64,000 nucleotides of DNA from Shimia_B sp039815465 (GCA_039815465.1 JBCBZG010000003.1:49698-113697), one strand, 5' to 3'; positions 25,007-34,330 are shown, numbered from the stretch's first letter. The notes: generated by a model not told the origin, from the letters alone. Made by a program: numbers and translations.

Positions 25007-25037
25007 CGCTATCAGGCGCGGCACAGGCGATGACCTG

Positions 25038-25112
25038 GGGTGATTAGCTCAGTGGTAGAGCGCTTCGTTCACATCGAAGATGTCAGGAGTTCAAATCTCT
25101 TATCACCCACCA
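25038..25112 (+). tRNA. tRNA-Val(CAC)
   Basis: 75-nt cloverleaf with acceptor GGGTGAT (25038-25044) pairing with ATCACCC (25102-25108). The anticodon arm is CTTCG-TTCACAT-CGAAG with anticodon CAC, and the CCA end is encoded. A near-identical tRNA-Val(TAC) occurs at 50739. Confidence 0.95.
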
Positions 25113-25131
25113 CCGCCTTTTATGGCGGTGG
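25110..25131 (+). terminator. Hairpin at the tRNA-Val 3' end
   Basis: CCACCGCC (25110-25117) pairs with GGCGGTGG (25124-25131) around a TTTTAT loop. The left arm uses the last bases of the tRNA CCA end. It is a likely transcript end, though no T-tract follows. Confidence 0.5.
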
Positions 25132-25438
25132 CTCACATGACGAGAATTAATGCGTATTAACGGGCCCATCGCAAACACCCGTTGTCGGATATCATTTTCT
25201 ATTCTCGGTCGATCCCGCTCGATTTCAGTCTACTTTGTAGATTTATACCGAATTAATATCAGACTCCCGGTCAATTGGCCCAAATTTGCCGCCATTCCGC
25301 AGGTCTTTCCTTGGCGGCGGGAATTTCAGTGCGTAAACTCTCACTAAAGTTGAACAAGACTATTTTGGCGTAAAATGGCGCCGCACTGCCCTTGCTCCAC
25401 CCGTCGCCTGCGCGGAGTCAAAGTGAAAGAGAAGCCTC
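25132..25438 (+). promoter_or_regulatory. AT-richer gap before the RTX protein, with a possible promoter
   Basis: 307 bp with no gene. TTGAAC (25350-25355) and TAAAAT (25371-25376) are spaced 15 bp, about 63 bp before the ATG at 25439, and could drive the large surface protein. The stretch is poorer in GC than its surroundings, as is common next to tRNA genes that have received foreign DNA. Confidence 0.35.
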
Positions 25439-28400
25439 ATGTCTGATACGCCGTCCACCCCCGCGCCAAGCACAGACCTTGATCGATATTTTTACAGTGG
25501 GACCGATAGCAACGGCACGTCCGTTGATAACTATGACTTGAGTGATTGGGATACAAGCCAAGTAACGTCGATGGCGTCAACGTTCGAAAGTGCCGGAAGT
25601 TTCAACCAAGACATCGGGTCTTGGGATACGAGCAACGTCACGAATATGGACAGAATGCTCAAGCGGGCGCCTTATTTCAATCAAGACGTTGGAGGCTGGG
25701 ACACAAGTTCCGTCACCAACATGTTCGGACTATTCGATGACGTCACTCGGTTTAACCAGGATATCGGCGACTGGGACACAAGCAACGTAGAGAACATGAC
25801 GTACATGTTCCGATATGCCGTCGCATTTGATCAGGACCTGAGCACCTGGGACGTCGGGCAAGTGAAGTATATGAGCAACATGTTCTATGCGGCGCGGGTT
25901 TTCAACCAAGACCTGAGCGGCTGGGACACCAGCAACGTAAGCGATTTTTCGTTTATGTTTTCTAGTGCGCGTGCTTTTGACCAAAGCCTGGGCGATTGGG
26001 ATATCTCCAGCATGAAGAATGCGTACGGCCTTTTGGATAGCTCAGGCCTGAGCCTCGAGAATTTCGACAAGACCTTGGAAGGATGGGCAACCGACAGTTC
26101 GGGCGTTGCTGGGGATGGAATAGATGACATCCCAACCGGAATCACGCTGGGCGCGGCTGGGTTGGAATACTCAAATGTTGGGGCCTACGACGTGCTGGTC
26201 AATGATTACGACTGGACCATCTGGGCGAGCTTTTTTGGCGACCCGGCGCCGGCCACGGACCTTTCGCGCTATTTCGACGACGGCACCGATCCCGCAGGCG
26301 CATCCGTAGACGAATTTGACCTGTCTCGCTGGGACACGCGCCAGGTCACCACCATGGAGCGGATGTTTCAAGGCGCACAGAACTTCAATCAAGACATCGG
26401 GCTGTGGGGCACCGGAAACGTAACCTCAATGCTCGCCATGTTTGGCGGGAATTGGTATTTTAATCAGGACATTAGCGGATGGGACGTGAGCAGCGTCACC
26501 AACATGGGCGGGATGTTCGCGGAGGCGTTCCGCTTTAACCAAGACGTCAGCACTTGGGACACGAGCAACGTCGAAAACATGGCGGGCATGTTCTTTTACG
26601 CTTCAGACTTCGACCAGGATATCAGCTCATGGGACACAAGCAGCGTCACCAATATGCGTGGCATGTTCGAATGGGCATTCGACTTTAACCAGGACATCGG
26701 CGATTGGGATACAAGCAACGTCACCACGATGGACGCCATGTTTGCGCTCGCCGGCGACTTTGACCAAGACCTTGGCGAATGGGACATCTCCAGCCTGACA
26801 ACGGCCGCGCAAATGCTCGACTTCTCCGGCCTGAGCGTTGAAAGCTTTGACGCTTTGTTGGCAGGGTGGTCCACCGATAGGTCAGGTGTCGATGGGGACG
26901 GGATCGATGATATCCCCCGTAACATTACGCTTGGCGCGCGCGAACTTGTCTACACAGACTACGCGTCGCACGGGCGCCTCGTAAACGACTACGGATGGAC
27001 GATTGTCGGTGCTACTGGGCCGATCTTGGCGCCTTCAACGGATCTGACGGGGTACTTTCAGGAAGGTGACGCGCCTGACGGGACACCAGTTACAAGCGTT
27101 GATGTCACGCAGTGGGGCACTGCCCTGGTGACGGCCATGGGTGGCCTGTTTCAAGGGGCAGACGAATTTAACCAGGACATCGGCGATTGGAACACGAGTT
27201 CTGTCACCGTCATGGACGATATGTTCAACCTCGCCACGCGTTTCGACCAGGACCTCGGGGATTGGGACATCACGAACCTGACCAGTGCAGACGGCATGTT
27301 CGATGGTTCTGGGTTGAGCGTTGAGAGTTTCGACCTGCTGCTTGCTGGTTGGTCCACGGACAGCTCGGGTGTCGCGGGCGATGGGATCGACGATATTCCT
27401 AGAAACATAACCATCGGCCTCGATGGGTTAAGGTTCACAGATTTCGGTGCCGTCTATAGATTGGACATAGTTAATGGCTGGACGTTTGTCGGCGACGTGT
27501 CACCGTACTTTGCACCAGGCACGAGCCTCGCCCGCTGGGCGCCAGGTTACTCTCCCTCCCTCTTCGACCTCTCGAACTGGGAGACCGGCAACGTCGTTGA
27601 TCTGAATTCTGCGTTCAACGGAGACAGTTCATTCAATCAGGACATTGGGGGGTGGGACACAAGCTCTGTCACCAATATGATGGGCACTTTCGCTGGAGCT
27701 GCGGCCTTCGACCAAGATATCGGAAACTGGGACACCAGCTCTGTTACAACAATGGCTGGCTTATTCTCGCGAGCGTGGAACTTTAACCAAGACATCAGCG
27801 ATTGGGATACGAGCTCAGTCACGGACATGGGCAGCATGTTCAGCAATGCGTCCCAGTTTAACCAAGATATAGGCGGGTGGGACGTGAGCAACGTCACGAA
27901 TATGGCAAGCATGTTCGCCGGTAACACCACCTTTGATCAGGACATAAGCGAGTGGGACATAACCAGCCTCACTGAAGCAAGAAGCATGTTGAGCTCTGCA
28001 ATGAGCGTTGAAAACGTCGACCTGCTTCTTGAGGGGTGGTCAACAGACAGCTCGGGTGTCGCTGGCGATGGTATCGATGACGTCCCGACTGGGGTCCTCT
28101 TTGGTGGCAACGCGTCCTACACCAATGTTGAGGCGTATGAACGGCTCCGCTACGAGTACGGCTGGCAAATCAACTACATGCAATACGTCTTTCCGATCGA
28201 TGTGACAGGAACCAACGCAGACGAAACGGTTGACGGAAACACGCAAAACAACATTGTGACGGGCCTCGGCGGCAACGACATTCTGCGCGGACAAGGCGGG
28301 TCCGACACCTATGTCTTTGGGGCTGACCATGGTTTTGATGTGATCGAGGAATTCGACGGCGCCAATGATGTGGTCCAGTTTGACCACGTTTACGACATCC

Positions 28401-29530
28401 GAGACTTTTTCAGCATCACTCGGATCGCGCAAACGGGCTCCACCTGGGAAGGTACGCTTGTTATCCAAGCCGACGAATTTGAAAGGGTCGAGGTAAAGAA
28501 CCATTTCGCTTCGCATGGGGATCACGTGGTCGAGACGTTGCGCCTCGCCAATGGCGACGAATTCACCATGCACAGCGGTACGACCGGGGGGGCAAATGAC
28601 GACCTCCTCCTAGGCCGAACGATTGTGGACTACCTCAGGGGCAATGACGGCAACGACGCCTTGGTTGCTGGAGCCGGGGACGATGTATTGCGCGGCCACG
28701 CTGGCAACGACCTATTTTTGGGTCAAGAGGGCGATGACGTCCTCGTTGGTAGCGTCGGCGCAGACGAATACTACATGCTCGGCAGCTATGACCATGACAC
28801 GATCATTGAATATGATGGCTCAACAGATTTGTCGTCCGTCGACCAGCTACACCTCTTGGTGACGGATGCGCTTGATGATGTGACGATCACCCGCGGCGTA
28901 TCCAGCGTTAGTAGCTGGGAGGGGCACTTGATCTTCTCAACCAGCGCAACGGACAGCGTCACCATCTTTAACCAGTTCGCCTCCAACAGACGATACCTTG
29001 TGGAAGAGGTGGTTTTGGCGGACGGGGGGACGTTCCAGATGACCCATCAGACCTTTGGCGGTGCGCAAAACGACCTGCTCGTGGGGCGGTCCGTCGTGGA
29101 CTATCTCAAGGGCAACGGTGGGAACGACTATATGCTCGCGGGTGCCAATGATGACGTAATCTTTGGCCATGCGGGCGATGATACGCTGATTGGCGAGGTG
29201 GGCAACGACCACCTGCGCGGCGGCCAAGGCGCAGACCGCTATGTCTTGAATGCGGGCGACGGGGACGACCTGATTACGGAGTATGACGGGGTGACGGACC
29301 TCGCCTCCCTCGATGTGATCGTGTTCAACGATGTCAGCGATTTCAATGATTTGACCATGAGCCGCGTGGCCGAAAACGGGTCGACTTGGCAAGGGTCGCT
29401 CCTGATAGAGACTGCCACCGATAGCGTTCGCGTACAGCACCACTTCGCGTCGAACGGCAAGTACAAGGTCGAACAGATCGAGCTGAGCGATGGGACGATC
29501 TACAATATTGACGACTTCGCCTTCGTCTAG
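25439..29530 (+). CDS. Giant modular DUF285 (BspA-like) repeat protein with RTX C-terminus
   Basis: A 1363-residue putative secreted surface protein. Residues about 1-920 are built from 25-residue DUF285 units of the form FNQDIGxWDTSxVTNMxxMF. They are grouped in four super-modules starting near residues 1, 273, 532 and 694. Each super-module ends with a conserved SGLSVESFD...GWSTDSSGVAGDGIDDIP block. Residues about 922-1363 hold three sets of RTX nonapeptides (for example GLGGNDILRGQGGSDTY and GHAGDDTLIGEVGNDHL) alternating with beta-rich spacers. There is no Sec signal; RTX repeats point to a C-terminal type I secretion signal and calcium binding. No secretion genes are nearby. A role in adhesion is inference. 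Confidence 0.9.
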   Translation: MSDTPSTPAPSTDLDRYFYSGTDSNGTSVDNYDLSDWDTSQVTSMASTFESAGSFNQDIGSWDTSNVTNMDRMLKRAPYFNQDVGGWDTSSVTNMFGLFDDVTRFNQDIGDWDTSNVENMTYMFRYAVAFDQDLSTWDVGQVKYMSNMFYAARVFNQDLSGWDTSNVSDFSFMFSSARAFDQSLGDWDISSMKNAYGLLDSSGLSLENFDKTLEGWATDSSGVAGDGIDDIPTGITLGAAGLEYSNVGAYDVLVNDYDWTIWASFFGDPAPATDLSRYFDDGTDPAGASVDEFDLSRWDTRQVTTMERMFQGAQNFNQDIGLWGTGNVTSMLAMFGGNWYFNQDISGWDVSSVTNMGGMFAEAFRFNQDVSTWDTSNVENMAGMFFYASDFDQDISSWDTSSVTNMRGMFEWAFDFNQDIGDWDTSNVTTMDAMFALAGDFDQDLGEWDISSLTTAAQMLDFSGLSVESFDALLAGWSTDRSGVDGDGIDDIPRNITLGARELVYTDYASHGRLVNDYGWTIVGATGPILAPSTDLTGYFQEGDAPDGTPVTSVDVTQWGTALVTAMGGLFQGADEFNQDIGDWNTSSVTVMDDMFNLATRFDQDLGDWDITNLTSADGMFDGSGLSVESFDLLLAGWSTDSSGVAGDGIDDIPRNITIGLDGLRFTDFGAVYRLDIVNGWTFVGDVSPYFAPGTSLARWAPGYSPSLFDLSNWETGNVVDLNSAFNGDSSFNQDIGGWDTSSVTNMMGTFAGAAAFDQDIGNWDTSSVTTMAGLFSRAWNFNQDISDWDTSSVTDMGSMFSNASQFNQDIGGWDVSNVTNMASMFAGNTTFDQDISEWDITSLTEARSMLSSAMSVENVDLLLEGWSTDSSGVAGDGIDDVPTGVLFGGNASYTNVEAYERLRYEYGWQINYMQYVFPIDVTGTNADETVDGNTQNNIVTGLGGNDILRGQGGSDTYVFGADHGFDVIEEFDGANDVVQFDHVYDIRDFFSITRIAQTGSTWEGTLVIQADEFERVEVKNHFASHGDHVVETLRLANGDEFTMHSGTTGGANDDLLLGRTIVDYLRGNDGNDALVAGAGDDVLRGHAGNDLFLGQEGDDVLVGSVGADEYYMLGSYDHDTIIEYDGSTDLSSVDQLHLLVTDALDDVTITRGVSSVSSWEGHLIFSTSATDSVTIFNQFASNRRYLVEEVVLADGGTFQMTHQTFGGAQNDLLVGRSVVDYLKGNGGNDYMLAGANDDVIFGHAGDDTLIGEVGNDHLRGGQGADRYVLNAGDGDDLITEYDGVTDLASLDVIVFNDVSDFNDLTMSRVAENGSTWQGSLLIETATDSVRVQHHFASNGKYKVEQIELSDGTIYNIDDFAFV

Positions 29531-29542
29531 GAGCCTTGAGCC

Positions 29543-30682
29543 TTAGAACTGTGTCCAGACGGACCCGGCCTTTGACGAGGCAAGTGCTGCGGCGATGAAC
29601 TGCATCCCGCGCAGGCCGTCGCCCACGCCCGACACGAGGTCTGCACCCGGCGATGGCCTGCCAAGGATCGTGTCCGCAATTTCGGTGTAAAGCGTTGCGA
29701 ACCCTTCCAAATACCCCTCCGGGTGGCCTGCGGGCAGCCGCGTTGTGGCGCTGGGCGCGGCAAAGCCACCGCCCGCCCGCCGGATGCGCTGCTCGGGCCC
29801 GCCGAGTTCGGAAAAGAGCAACTCATTGGGGGCTTCCTGCGCCCAAGACAGCCCGCCTTTTTCGCCGTAGATGCGCAGCCGCAGGGCGTTTTCGGTCCCC
29901 ACCGCCACCTGCGAACACCACAGCGCACCGCGCGCGCCTCCCGCAAAGCGCAGCAGGATATGGGCGTTGTCATCAAGCTGGCGCCCGTCGCCAAAGCTGT
30001 GCAGGTCCGCGGCCAGCGCCTCCACCTCCAGCCCCGTCACAAAGTTCGCCAGGTGGAACGCGTGGGTGCCGATGTCGCCAATCGCGCCACCCCCGCCGGA
30101 GCGCGCGGGGTCGGTGCGCCACTCGGCTTGCTTGAGCCCCTCCGTTTCCACCGCGCTTGCCAGCCAGTCTTGCGGATATTCGACTTGAACCACACGGACT
30201 GTGCCTAAATCGCCGCGCGCGACCATCTCCCGCGCTTGCCGCACCAGCGGGTAGGCGGAGTAGTTGTAGGTCACAAAGAACCGCGTCTGCGTTTCCTCCC
30301 AGGCCGTGCGCGCGATGGCCACAAGCCTGTTTGCGTCTTCGAGCTTTGACGTCAGCGGCTTGTCGCAAATGACGTGGATGCCGCGCCGCAGGAACTCCCG
30401 CGCGGCCGGGTAGTGCATGTGGTTGGGCGTCACGATCGACACGGCCTCGATCCCATCAGGGCGCGCGGCCTCCCGTTCCGCCATCACGCGAAAATCGTCA
30501 TAGGCCCGGTCATGCGACACGCCAAGCGCCTCCGCGGAGGCGCGCGATTTCTGCGGCGTGGACGAAAATGCCCCGGCCACAAGCTCATACCGGTCATCGA
30601 TGCGGCTCGCGATGCGGTGGACATCGCCGATAAAGGCGCCCTGACCGCCGCCGACCTGACCCAGGCGCAGCCGCCGCGTCAT
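29543..30682 (-). CDS. Gfo/Idh/MocA-family oxidoreductase
   Basis: A 379-residue NAD(P)-dependent dehydrogenase of the inositol/sugar type. N-terminal Rossmann GQVGGGQGAFIGDVHR, then EAVSIVTPNHMHYPAA and the family Lys in CDKPLTSK. The catalytic-region His is in GDIGTHAFHLANF. The start overlaps the stop of the isomerase upstream by 4 bp (30679-30682), so the two enzymes probably act in one pathway on a sugar or cyclitol. The substrate is unknown. Confidence 0.92.
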   Translation of the reverse strand: MTRRLRLGQVGGGQGAFIGDVHRIASRIDDRYELVAGAFSSTPQKSRASAEALGVSHDRAYDDFRVMAEREAARPDGIEAVSIVTPNHMHYPAAREFLRRGIHVICDKPLTSKLEDANRLVAIARTAWEETQTRFFVTYNYSAYPLVRQAREMVARGDLGTVRVVQVEYPQDWLASAVETEGLKQAEWRTDPARSGGGGAIGDIGTHAFHLANFVTGLEVEALAADLHSFGDGRQLDDNAHILLRFAGGARGALWCSQVAVGTENALRLRIYGEKGGLSWAQEAPNELLFSELGGPEQRIRRAGGGFAAPSATTRLPAGHPEGYLEGFATLYTEIADTILGRPSPGADLVSGVGDGLRGMQFIAAALASSKAGSVWTQF

Positions 30683-31734
30683 GTCAGCCCCAGCATCGCG
30701 CGGTTCGCAGCGGCATCCGTTTCGGCCCCCGCAAAATCGTCAAAGGCGTGGGGCGTGACGCGGATCATATGCTTTTTGACAAACGCGGCCCCCTCCCGCG
30801 CGCCGTCCTCGGGGTGTTTGATGGCGCATTCCCATTCGACCACGGCCCAGCCGTCATAGTCATACTGCGCGAGCTTGGAGAATATGGCGCCGAAATCCAC
30901 CTGCCCATCGCCGAGCGACCTGAATCGACCCGCACGGTCCACCCAGGACTGAAACCCGCCATAGACGCCTTGGCGCCCCGTGGGCCGAAACTCCGCATCT
31001 TTGACGTGAAACATCCCGATCCGCTCGTGATAGATGTCGAGATTGTCGAGGTAGTCGAGCGCCTGCAGCACATAATGGCTTGGGTCATAGAGCATCCGCG
31101 CCCGTTTGTGTCCGTCGACTTTGTCGAGGAACATCTCGTACGAAATCCCATCATGGAGATCCTCGCCCGGGTGAATTTCGTAGCAAATATCGACCCCGTT
31201 TTCCTCCGCATGATCGAGGATCGGGCGCCACCGCGCGGCAAGCTCCTCAAACGCGGCGTCGATCAGCCCCGGTGGGCGCTGTGGCCATGGGTAGATGTAG
31301 GGCCATGCCAGTGAGCCCGAAAAGCTCGCCATCGCGCGCAGTCCCATGTTGCGCGAGGCTGTGATTGCTGCGCGTACCTGCGACACAGCCCATTCCTGCC
31401 GCGCCTTTGGGTCGCCATGGACGGACGGATGCGCAAAGCCGTCAAAGGCCGTGTCATAGGCCGGGTGCACCGCCACAAGCTGCCCTTGAAGATGGGTCGA
31501 CAGCTCCGTCACGGCCACCCCGTTGGCTTTGGCGGCCCCCAGAAAGTCGTCGCAATACCCGATAGAGCTTGCCGCAGTGGCCAAATCAAAGATACGGCCA
31601 TCCCAGCTCGGCACTTGCACACCGCGGTATCCGCAGTCGGCCGCCCAGCGAGTGATCCCGTCCCAACTGTTGAATGGCGCCTCGTCGGATACGAACTGCG
31701 CCAGAAACAAGCCTGGCCCTTGTAGAGATTTCAT
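30679..31734 (-). CDS. Sugar phosphate isomerase/epimerase-type TIM-barrel enzyme
   Basis: A 351-residue xylose-isomerase-like TIM-barrel. Metal ligands are visible in YEIHPGEDLHDG, YDPSHYVLQ, FHVKDAEF and VEWECAIKHPE. ATG 31734 follows GGAGGA by 8 nt. The frame is open for 189 more codons upstream, but that part overlaps the divergent regulator's promoter and coding region and has no family match. It forms a two-gene operon with the oxidoreductase and is divergent from the TIM-barrel/Fis regulator at 31837, its likely controller. Confidence 0.9.
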   Translation of the reverse strand: MKSLQGPGLFLAQFVSDEAPFNSWDGITRWAADCGYRGVQVPSWDGRIFDLATAASSIGYCDDFLGAAKANGVAVTELSTHLQGQLVAVHPAYDTAFDGFAHPSVHGDPKARQEWAVSQVRAAITASRNMGLRAMASFSGSLAWPYIYPWPQRPPGLIDAAFEELAARWRPILDHAEENGVDICYEIHPGEDLHDGISYEMFLDKVDGHKRARMLYDPSHYVLQALDYLDNLDIYHERIGMFHVKDAEFRPTGRQGVYGGFQSWVDRAGRFRSLGDGQVDFGAIFSKLAQYDYDGWAVVEWECAIKHPEDGAREGAAFVKKHMIRVTPHAFDDFAGAETDAAANRAMLGLT

Positions 31735-31811
31735 GCGCACATCCTCCCCGTGCTCGGACAGCTTTCGCGCCACGTTTTGGAATTGCAATGTTGAAACCGC
31801 TGGTTTTGAGT

Positions 31812-31825
31812 AATTTTGGGCAAAT
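31812..31825 (+). promoter_or_regulatory. Candidate operator copy 1 in the 31734/31837 divergent gap
   Basis: AATTTTGGGCAAAT lies in the 102-bp gap between the divergent isomerase and regulator genes. Its 13-nt core ATTTTGGGCAAAT matches the reverse complement of 34176-34188 at 12 of 13 positions; that copy is in the other divergent gap of the same locus. Shared placement suggests a binding site for the local regulator. Confidence 0.4.
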
Positions 31826-31836
31826 GAGGCGCGGGT

Positions 31837-33531
31837 ATGCGGCTGACAGACGGAAATCGGTTCGTGGTTGGGGTCACGGCAGGCAGCGGCGCGGTCGCGG
31901 CGATCTCCACCCATGCGGGTGCGGATTTCCTGCTTGCGCTGAATGCCGCGCGCCTGCGCAACATGGGCGCCCCATCCATCGCGTGCATGTTGCCGCTGTC
32001 TGACGCCGCGCAACTTGTCGATGGCTACGCCGATACGGAGCTCCTGGCCCAAGCGGATATCCCGATCCTTATCGGCACAAACTGCTGGCGCGAGGCGTTT
32101 GATGCAGGTGCCTTGGCCAAGGCCGTGCTTGCGCGGGGATTTGCCGGGATCGTGAACTTTCCGCCCTCGTCGCTCTACCCCGACACCATCCAGCGGCGGT
32201 TGGAGATCGCGGGCGTAGGTTTCAGTGCGGAGTTGGAGATGCTCAAAACTGCACAAGACGCAGGTTGCATCGCGGTCTGCTACTGCCGGACGGTATCGCA
32301 AGGGCGTCAGGCGGCGCTTTTGGGGCTCGACAATATCCTCCTGAACTTCGGCTGGAACAGCGGCGGGCGCGTGTCCCCCAGCTCAGACATGACACTGGAC
32401 GAGGCCGCGACGGTCGCTGCGAGCTTTACCCGCCAGATCCGCCGCATCCGCCCGGACACCTGCCTGCTGCTCGAAGGGGGCCCCGTCGAGTCCGAACAGG
32501 ACCTAGAGGCCGTGCTGCGCCACGCCGATTTCAACGGCTATATCGGCGGCTCCACCTTTGAACGGCTGCCGGTGGAACGCTCGATTGCCGACCGCATCGC
32601 CTCCTTCAAACTTGCGAAGACGCGCAATGCGGCCACACAGACCCCCGCCCGTCAACTCATCGGCTTTGGGCGCCGTTCAGGTTTTGTAGGCAGTGATGCG
32701 GCGCTTTTGGCGGCGCTGGAACAGATGCACGCGGCCCGCCAGGCGCGTCCGCAGTTTCTGGGCCTTTTTGTACCCAAGGGCGACAGCATGACCCCAGCCG
32801 TGCAGGCGATGGTGCGGCCTCGTGGCGGCGGGCGCGTGCTGCAAGTGGCGGAGTTTTCGGGCCACGACCTTGCCGATGCGCCACGGGTGCTCTTTGGCGA
32901 CGGCCAACGCCCCGGGGCCTGCTTTGACACGCAAACCGACGTGGTGGTGCTGCGCCATCCCGAGGCGCTTGATCCCAGCCTGCAGGCGCGTCTGGCGGCC
33001 CATGTGATTGAAACCGGCGTCGCGGCCAGCCCATCGCGGCTCCCACGCATGATCTTGGTGTCCCACGATCCGCCCGAGCGGATGCAGCCCGATCTCGGCG
33101 CCCTGATGCGTGCCGCCTTGATCGAGCTTCCCGCCCTGCGGGCGCGGCCCAATGACGTCAAGGAGCTCCTCGAAAACGCCATGGGCAACCAGGCGCAGCA
33201 GCGATCGGGCCCTGCGCGCGCCTTTTCGCCGGCGGCCATCCTGCGTCTGCGCAGCCACGATTGGCCCGGCAACACGGCGGAGCTTGTGGCCATGTGCGCC
33301 CAATTCGCGCGGGCGCCGTCGCGCAAGCCCGTGTCGCTCGACGAGGTGGAGGCGCATTTGGCCGTCCGCACCGGTCTCGACCCGGCGGAGCCTCCGCCCG
33401 ATGGCGACCGCCGCTTGCTCGTTGTCGATGCGCTCAAACGCAATGGGTTCCGCAAAGGCCAGACCGCCCAGGCGCTGGGGATCAGCCGCAAAACGCTCTA
33501 CAACTGGATGAAACGGGAGGGGCTGAGTTAG
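31837..33531 (+). CDS. TIM-barrel sensor fused to a degenerate AAA+ and Fis-type HTH regulator
   Basis: A 564-residue putative regulator. Residues about 1-265 are a TIM-barrel of the phosphoenolpyruvate-hydrolase-like/Tm-1-partner family (GVTAGSGAVAAISTHAGAD, FAGIVNFPPSSLYPD, LNFGWNSGGRVSPSSDM). Residues about 280-480 resemble an NtrC-type AAA+ region without a Walker A loop, so ATP-driven sigma54 activation is doubtful. The last 50 residues are a Fis-type HTH (VVDALKRNGFRKGQTAQAL, then GISRKTLYNWMKREGL). The barrel may sense the metabolite handled by the paralogous barrel enzyme at 40583. It is divergent from the enzyme pair at 30679 and convergent with the 33528 gene, with a 4-bp overlap. 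Confidence 0.8.
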   Translation: MRLTDGNRFVVGVTAGSGAVAAISTHAGADFLLALNAARLRNMGAPSIACMLPLSDAAQLVDGYADTELLAQADIPILIGTNCWREAFDAGALAKAVLARGFAGIVNFPPSSLYPDTIQRRLEIAGVGFSAELEMLKTAQDAGCIAVCYCRTVSQGRQAALLGLDNILLNFGWNSGGRVSPSSDMTLDEAATVAASFTRQIRRIRPDTCLLLEGGPVESEQDLEAVLRHADFNGYIGGSTFERLPVERSIADRIASFKLAKTRNAATQTPARQLIGFGRRSGFVGSDAALLAALEQMHAARQARPQFLGLFVPKGDSMTPAVQAMVRPRGGGRVLQVAEFSGHDLADAPRVLFGDGQRPGACFDTQTDVVVLRHPEALDPSLQARLAAHVIETGVAASPSRLPRMILVSHDPPERMQPDLGALMRAALIELPALRARPNDVKELLENAMGNQAQQRSGPARAFSPAAILRLRSHDWPGNTAELVAMCAQFARAPSRKPVSLDEVEAHLAVRTGLDPAEPPPDGDRRLLVVDALKRNGFRKGQTAQALGISRKTLYNWMKREGLS

Positions 33532-34160
33532 CCGGGGAGGTGCAGGATCGCATCAACGCCAAGCTCTGCCGGGGCCCGGGGCAGGTGGCTTTCAGCCCCA
33601 CCATGGATCACGATAGGCCGCGTCGGGCCCAGAGCCGCACGCACCTGCGCGAGCCCGCCATCTGACAGCTTTTGAATGTCAAAGGCCGACCGCAAGACGA
33701 TCAGCAGCGCGTCAGCGCCGCTCAGCGCGGCCTCCGTCACCGTTTGAACGGGATTGATGGCGAGCAACACGTTGCACCCTTGCGCTTTAAGCCGCGCGAG
33801 CTGTGCATACTCCTGCCGCGCGCCGAGCTGCACTTCGTCCAGGCTGTCCGAAAACTCATCCTGATACATCGTCGTCGGGGGGAAATTGCTGACCCATCCC
33901 ACCCGCGCCGCGGCGTCCCCTGCGCGGATCGGAAAGCAACTGCCCATCCAAAGCCCGAGGCACGCGTCCTGGGCCATGGGCCCCGCGGGCAGGGCATTGG
34001 CAGGGAGATCCTGCGCCTCCACCCCCGCGCTCGGCAGCAGGAGAGCCGTCGCCAGATCAAGCCGTCCGCCCGCGTCAAACGGGCGCCGCGTCACCACGCA
34101 ATGCGGCAGTGCAGCGTCGCGATCCGTGATCCGTTCCACTGGCCAGGTGAGGAATTCCAC
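33528..34160 (-). CDS. Short TIM-barrel paralogue, possibly degenerate
   Basis: About 210 residues from a GTG at 34160. It resembles the C-terminal two thirds of the barrel proteins at 31837 and 40583: VGWVSNFPPTTMYQDEFSD, an alpha-helical middle, and PIVIHGGAESHLP near the end (the 40583 protein has IVLVHGGQVAMPP). The N-terminal barrel strands that carry GxGLSAK and IVIYNSGR in the 40583 protein are not recognisable. A TTG at 34220 would extend it, but through the candidate operator. It may be a ligand binder rather than an enzyme. The stop overlaps the regulator's stop by 4 bp. Confidence 0.65.
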   Translation of the reverse strand: MEFLTWPVERITDRDAALPHCVVTRRPFDAGGRLDLATALLLPSAGVEAQDLPANALPAGPMAQDACLGLWMGSCFPIRAGDAAARVGWVSNFPPTTMYQDEFSDSLDEVQLGARQEYAQLARLKAQGCNVLLAINPVQTVTEAALSGADALLIVLRSAFDIQKLSDGGLAQVRAALGPTRPIVIHGGAESHLPRAPAELGVDAILHLPG

Positions 34161-34166
34161 GTCAAT

Positions 34167-34188
34167 TTTACCCGTATTTACCCAAAAT
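34167..34188 (-). promoter_or_regulatory. Candidate operator copy 2, tandem TTTACCC repeats
   Basis: TTTACCC occurs at 34167-34173 and 34177-34183, exactly 10 bp apart, so on one face of the helix. The second copy continues to AAAAT, and ATTTACCCAAAAT (34176-34188) is the reverse complement, with one mismatch, of the site at 31813-31825. It lies between the TIM-barrel gene and the ABC-transporter operon. Confidence 0.42.
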
Positions 34189-34330
34189 CCCAAATTACAC
34201 GTCTTGCGATGGCAAAGCAATCGAGACGAACGTGATTAGGCTCAGGAGGCCTGCGTTGGGAGGAATTGCGCTTGTCCATCCATGAACTACCCCATTCGGG
34301 CGTTGTTTGGCCATCACAGGGTGCGCCATC

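Noticed and set aside
25600..28000. Regular short DNA repeats that might suggest a CRISPR array
   Set aside because: The period is 75 bp and always in frame; it encodes 25-residue DUF285 units, with no constant repeat and unique spacer structure.
31735..32301. N-terminal extension of the isomerase gene by 189 codons
   Set aside because: The extension overlaps the divergent regulator and its promoter, lacks family similarity, and a good ribosome site supports ATG 31734.
34307..34330. TTG start for the LivH-type permease
   Set aside because: It has no better ribosome site than GTG 34331 and adds eight residues of no family character; left as an alternative.
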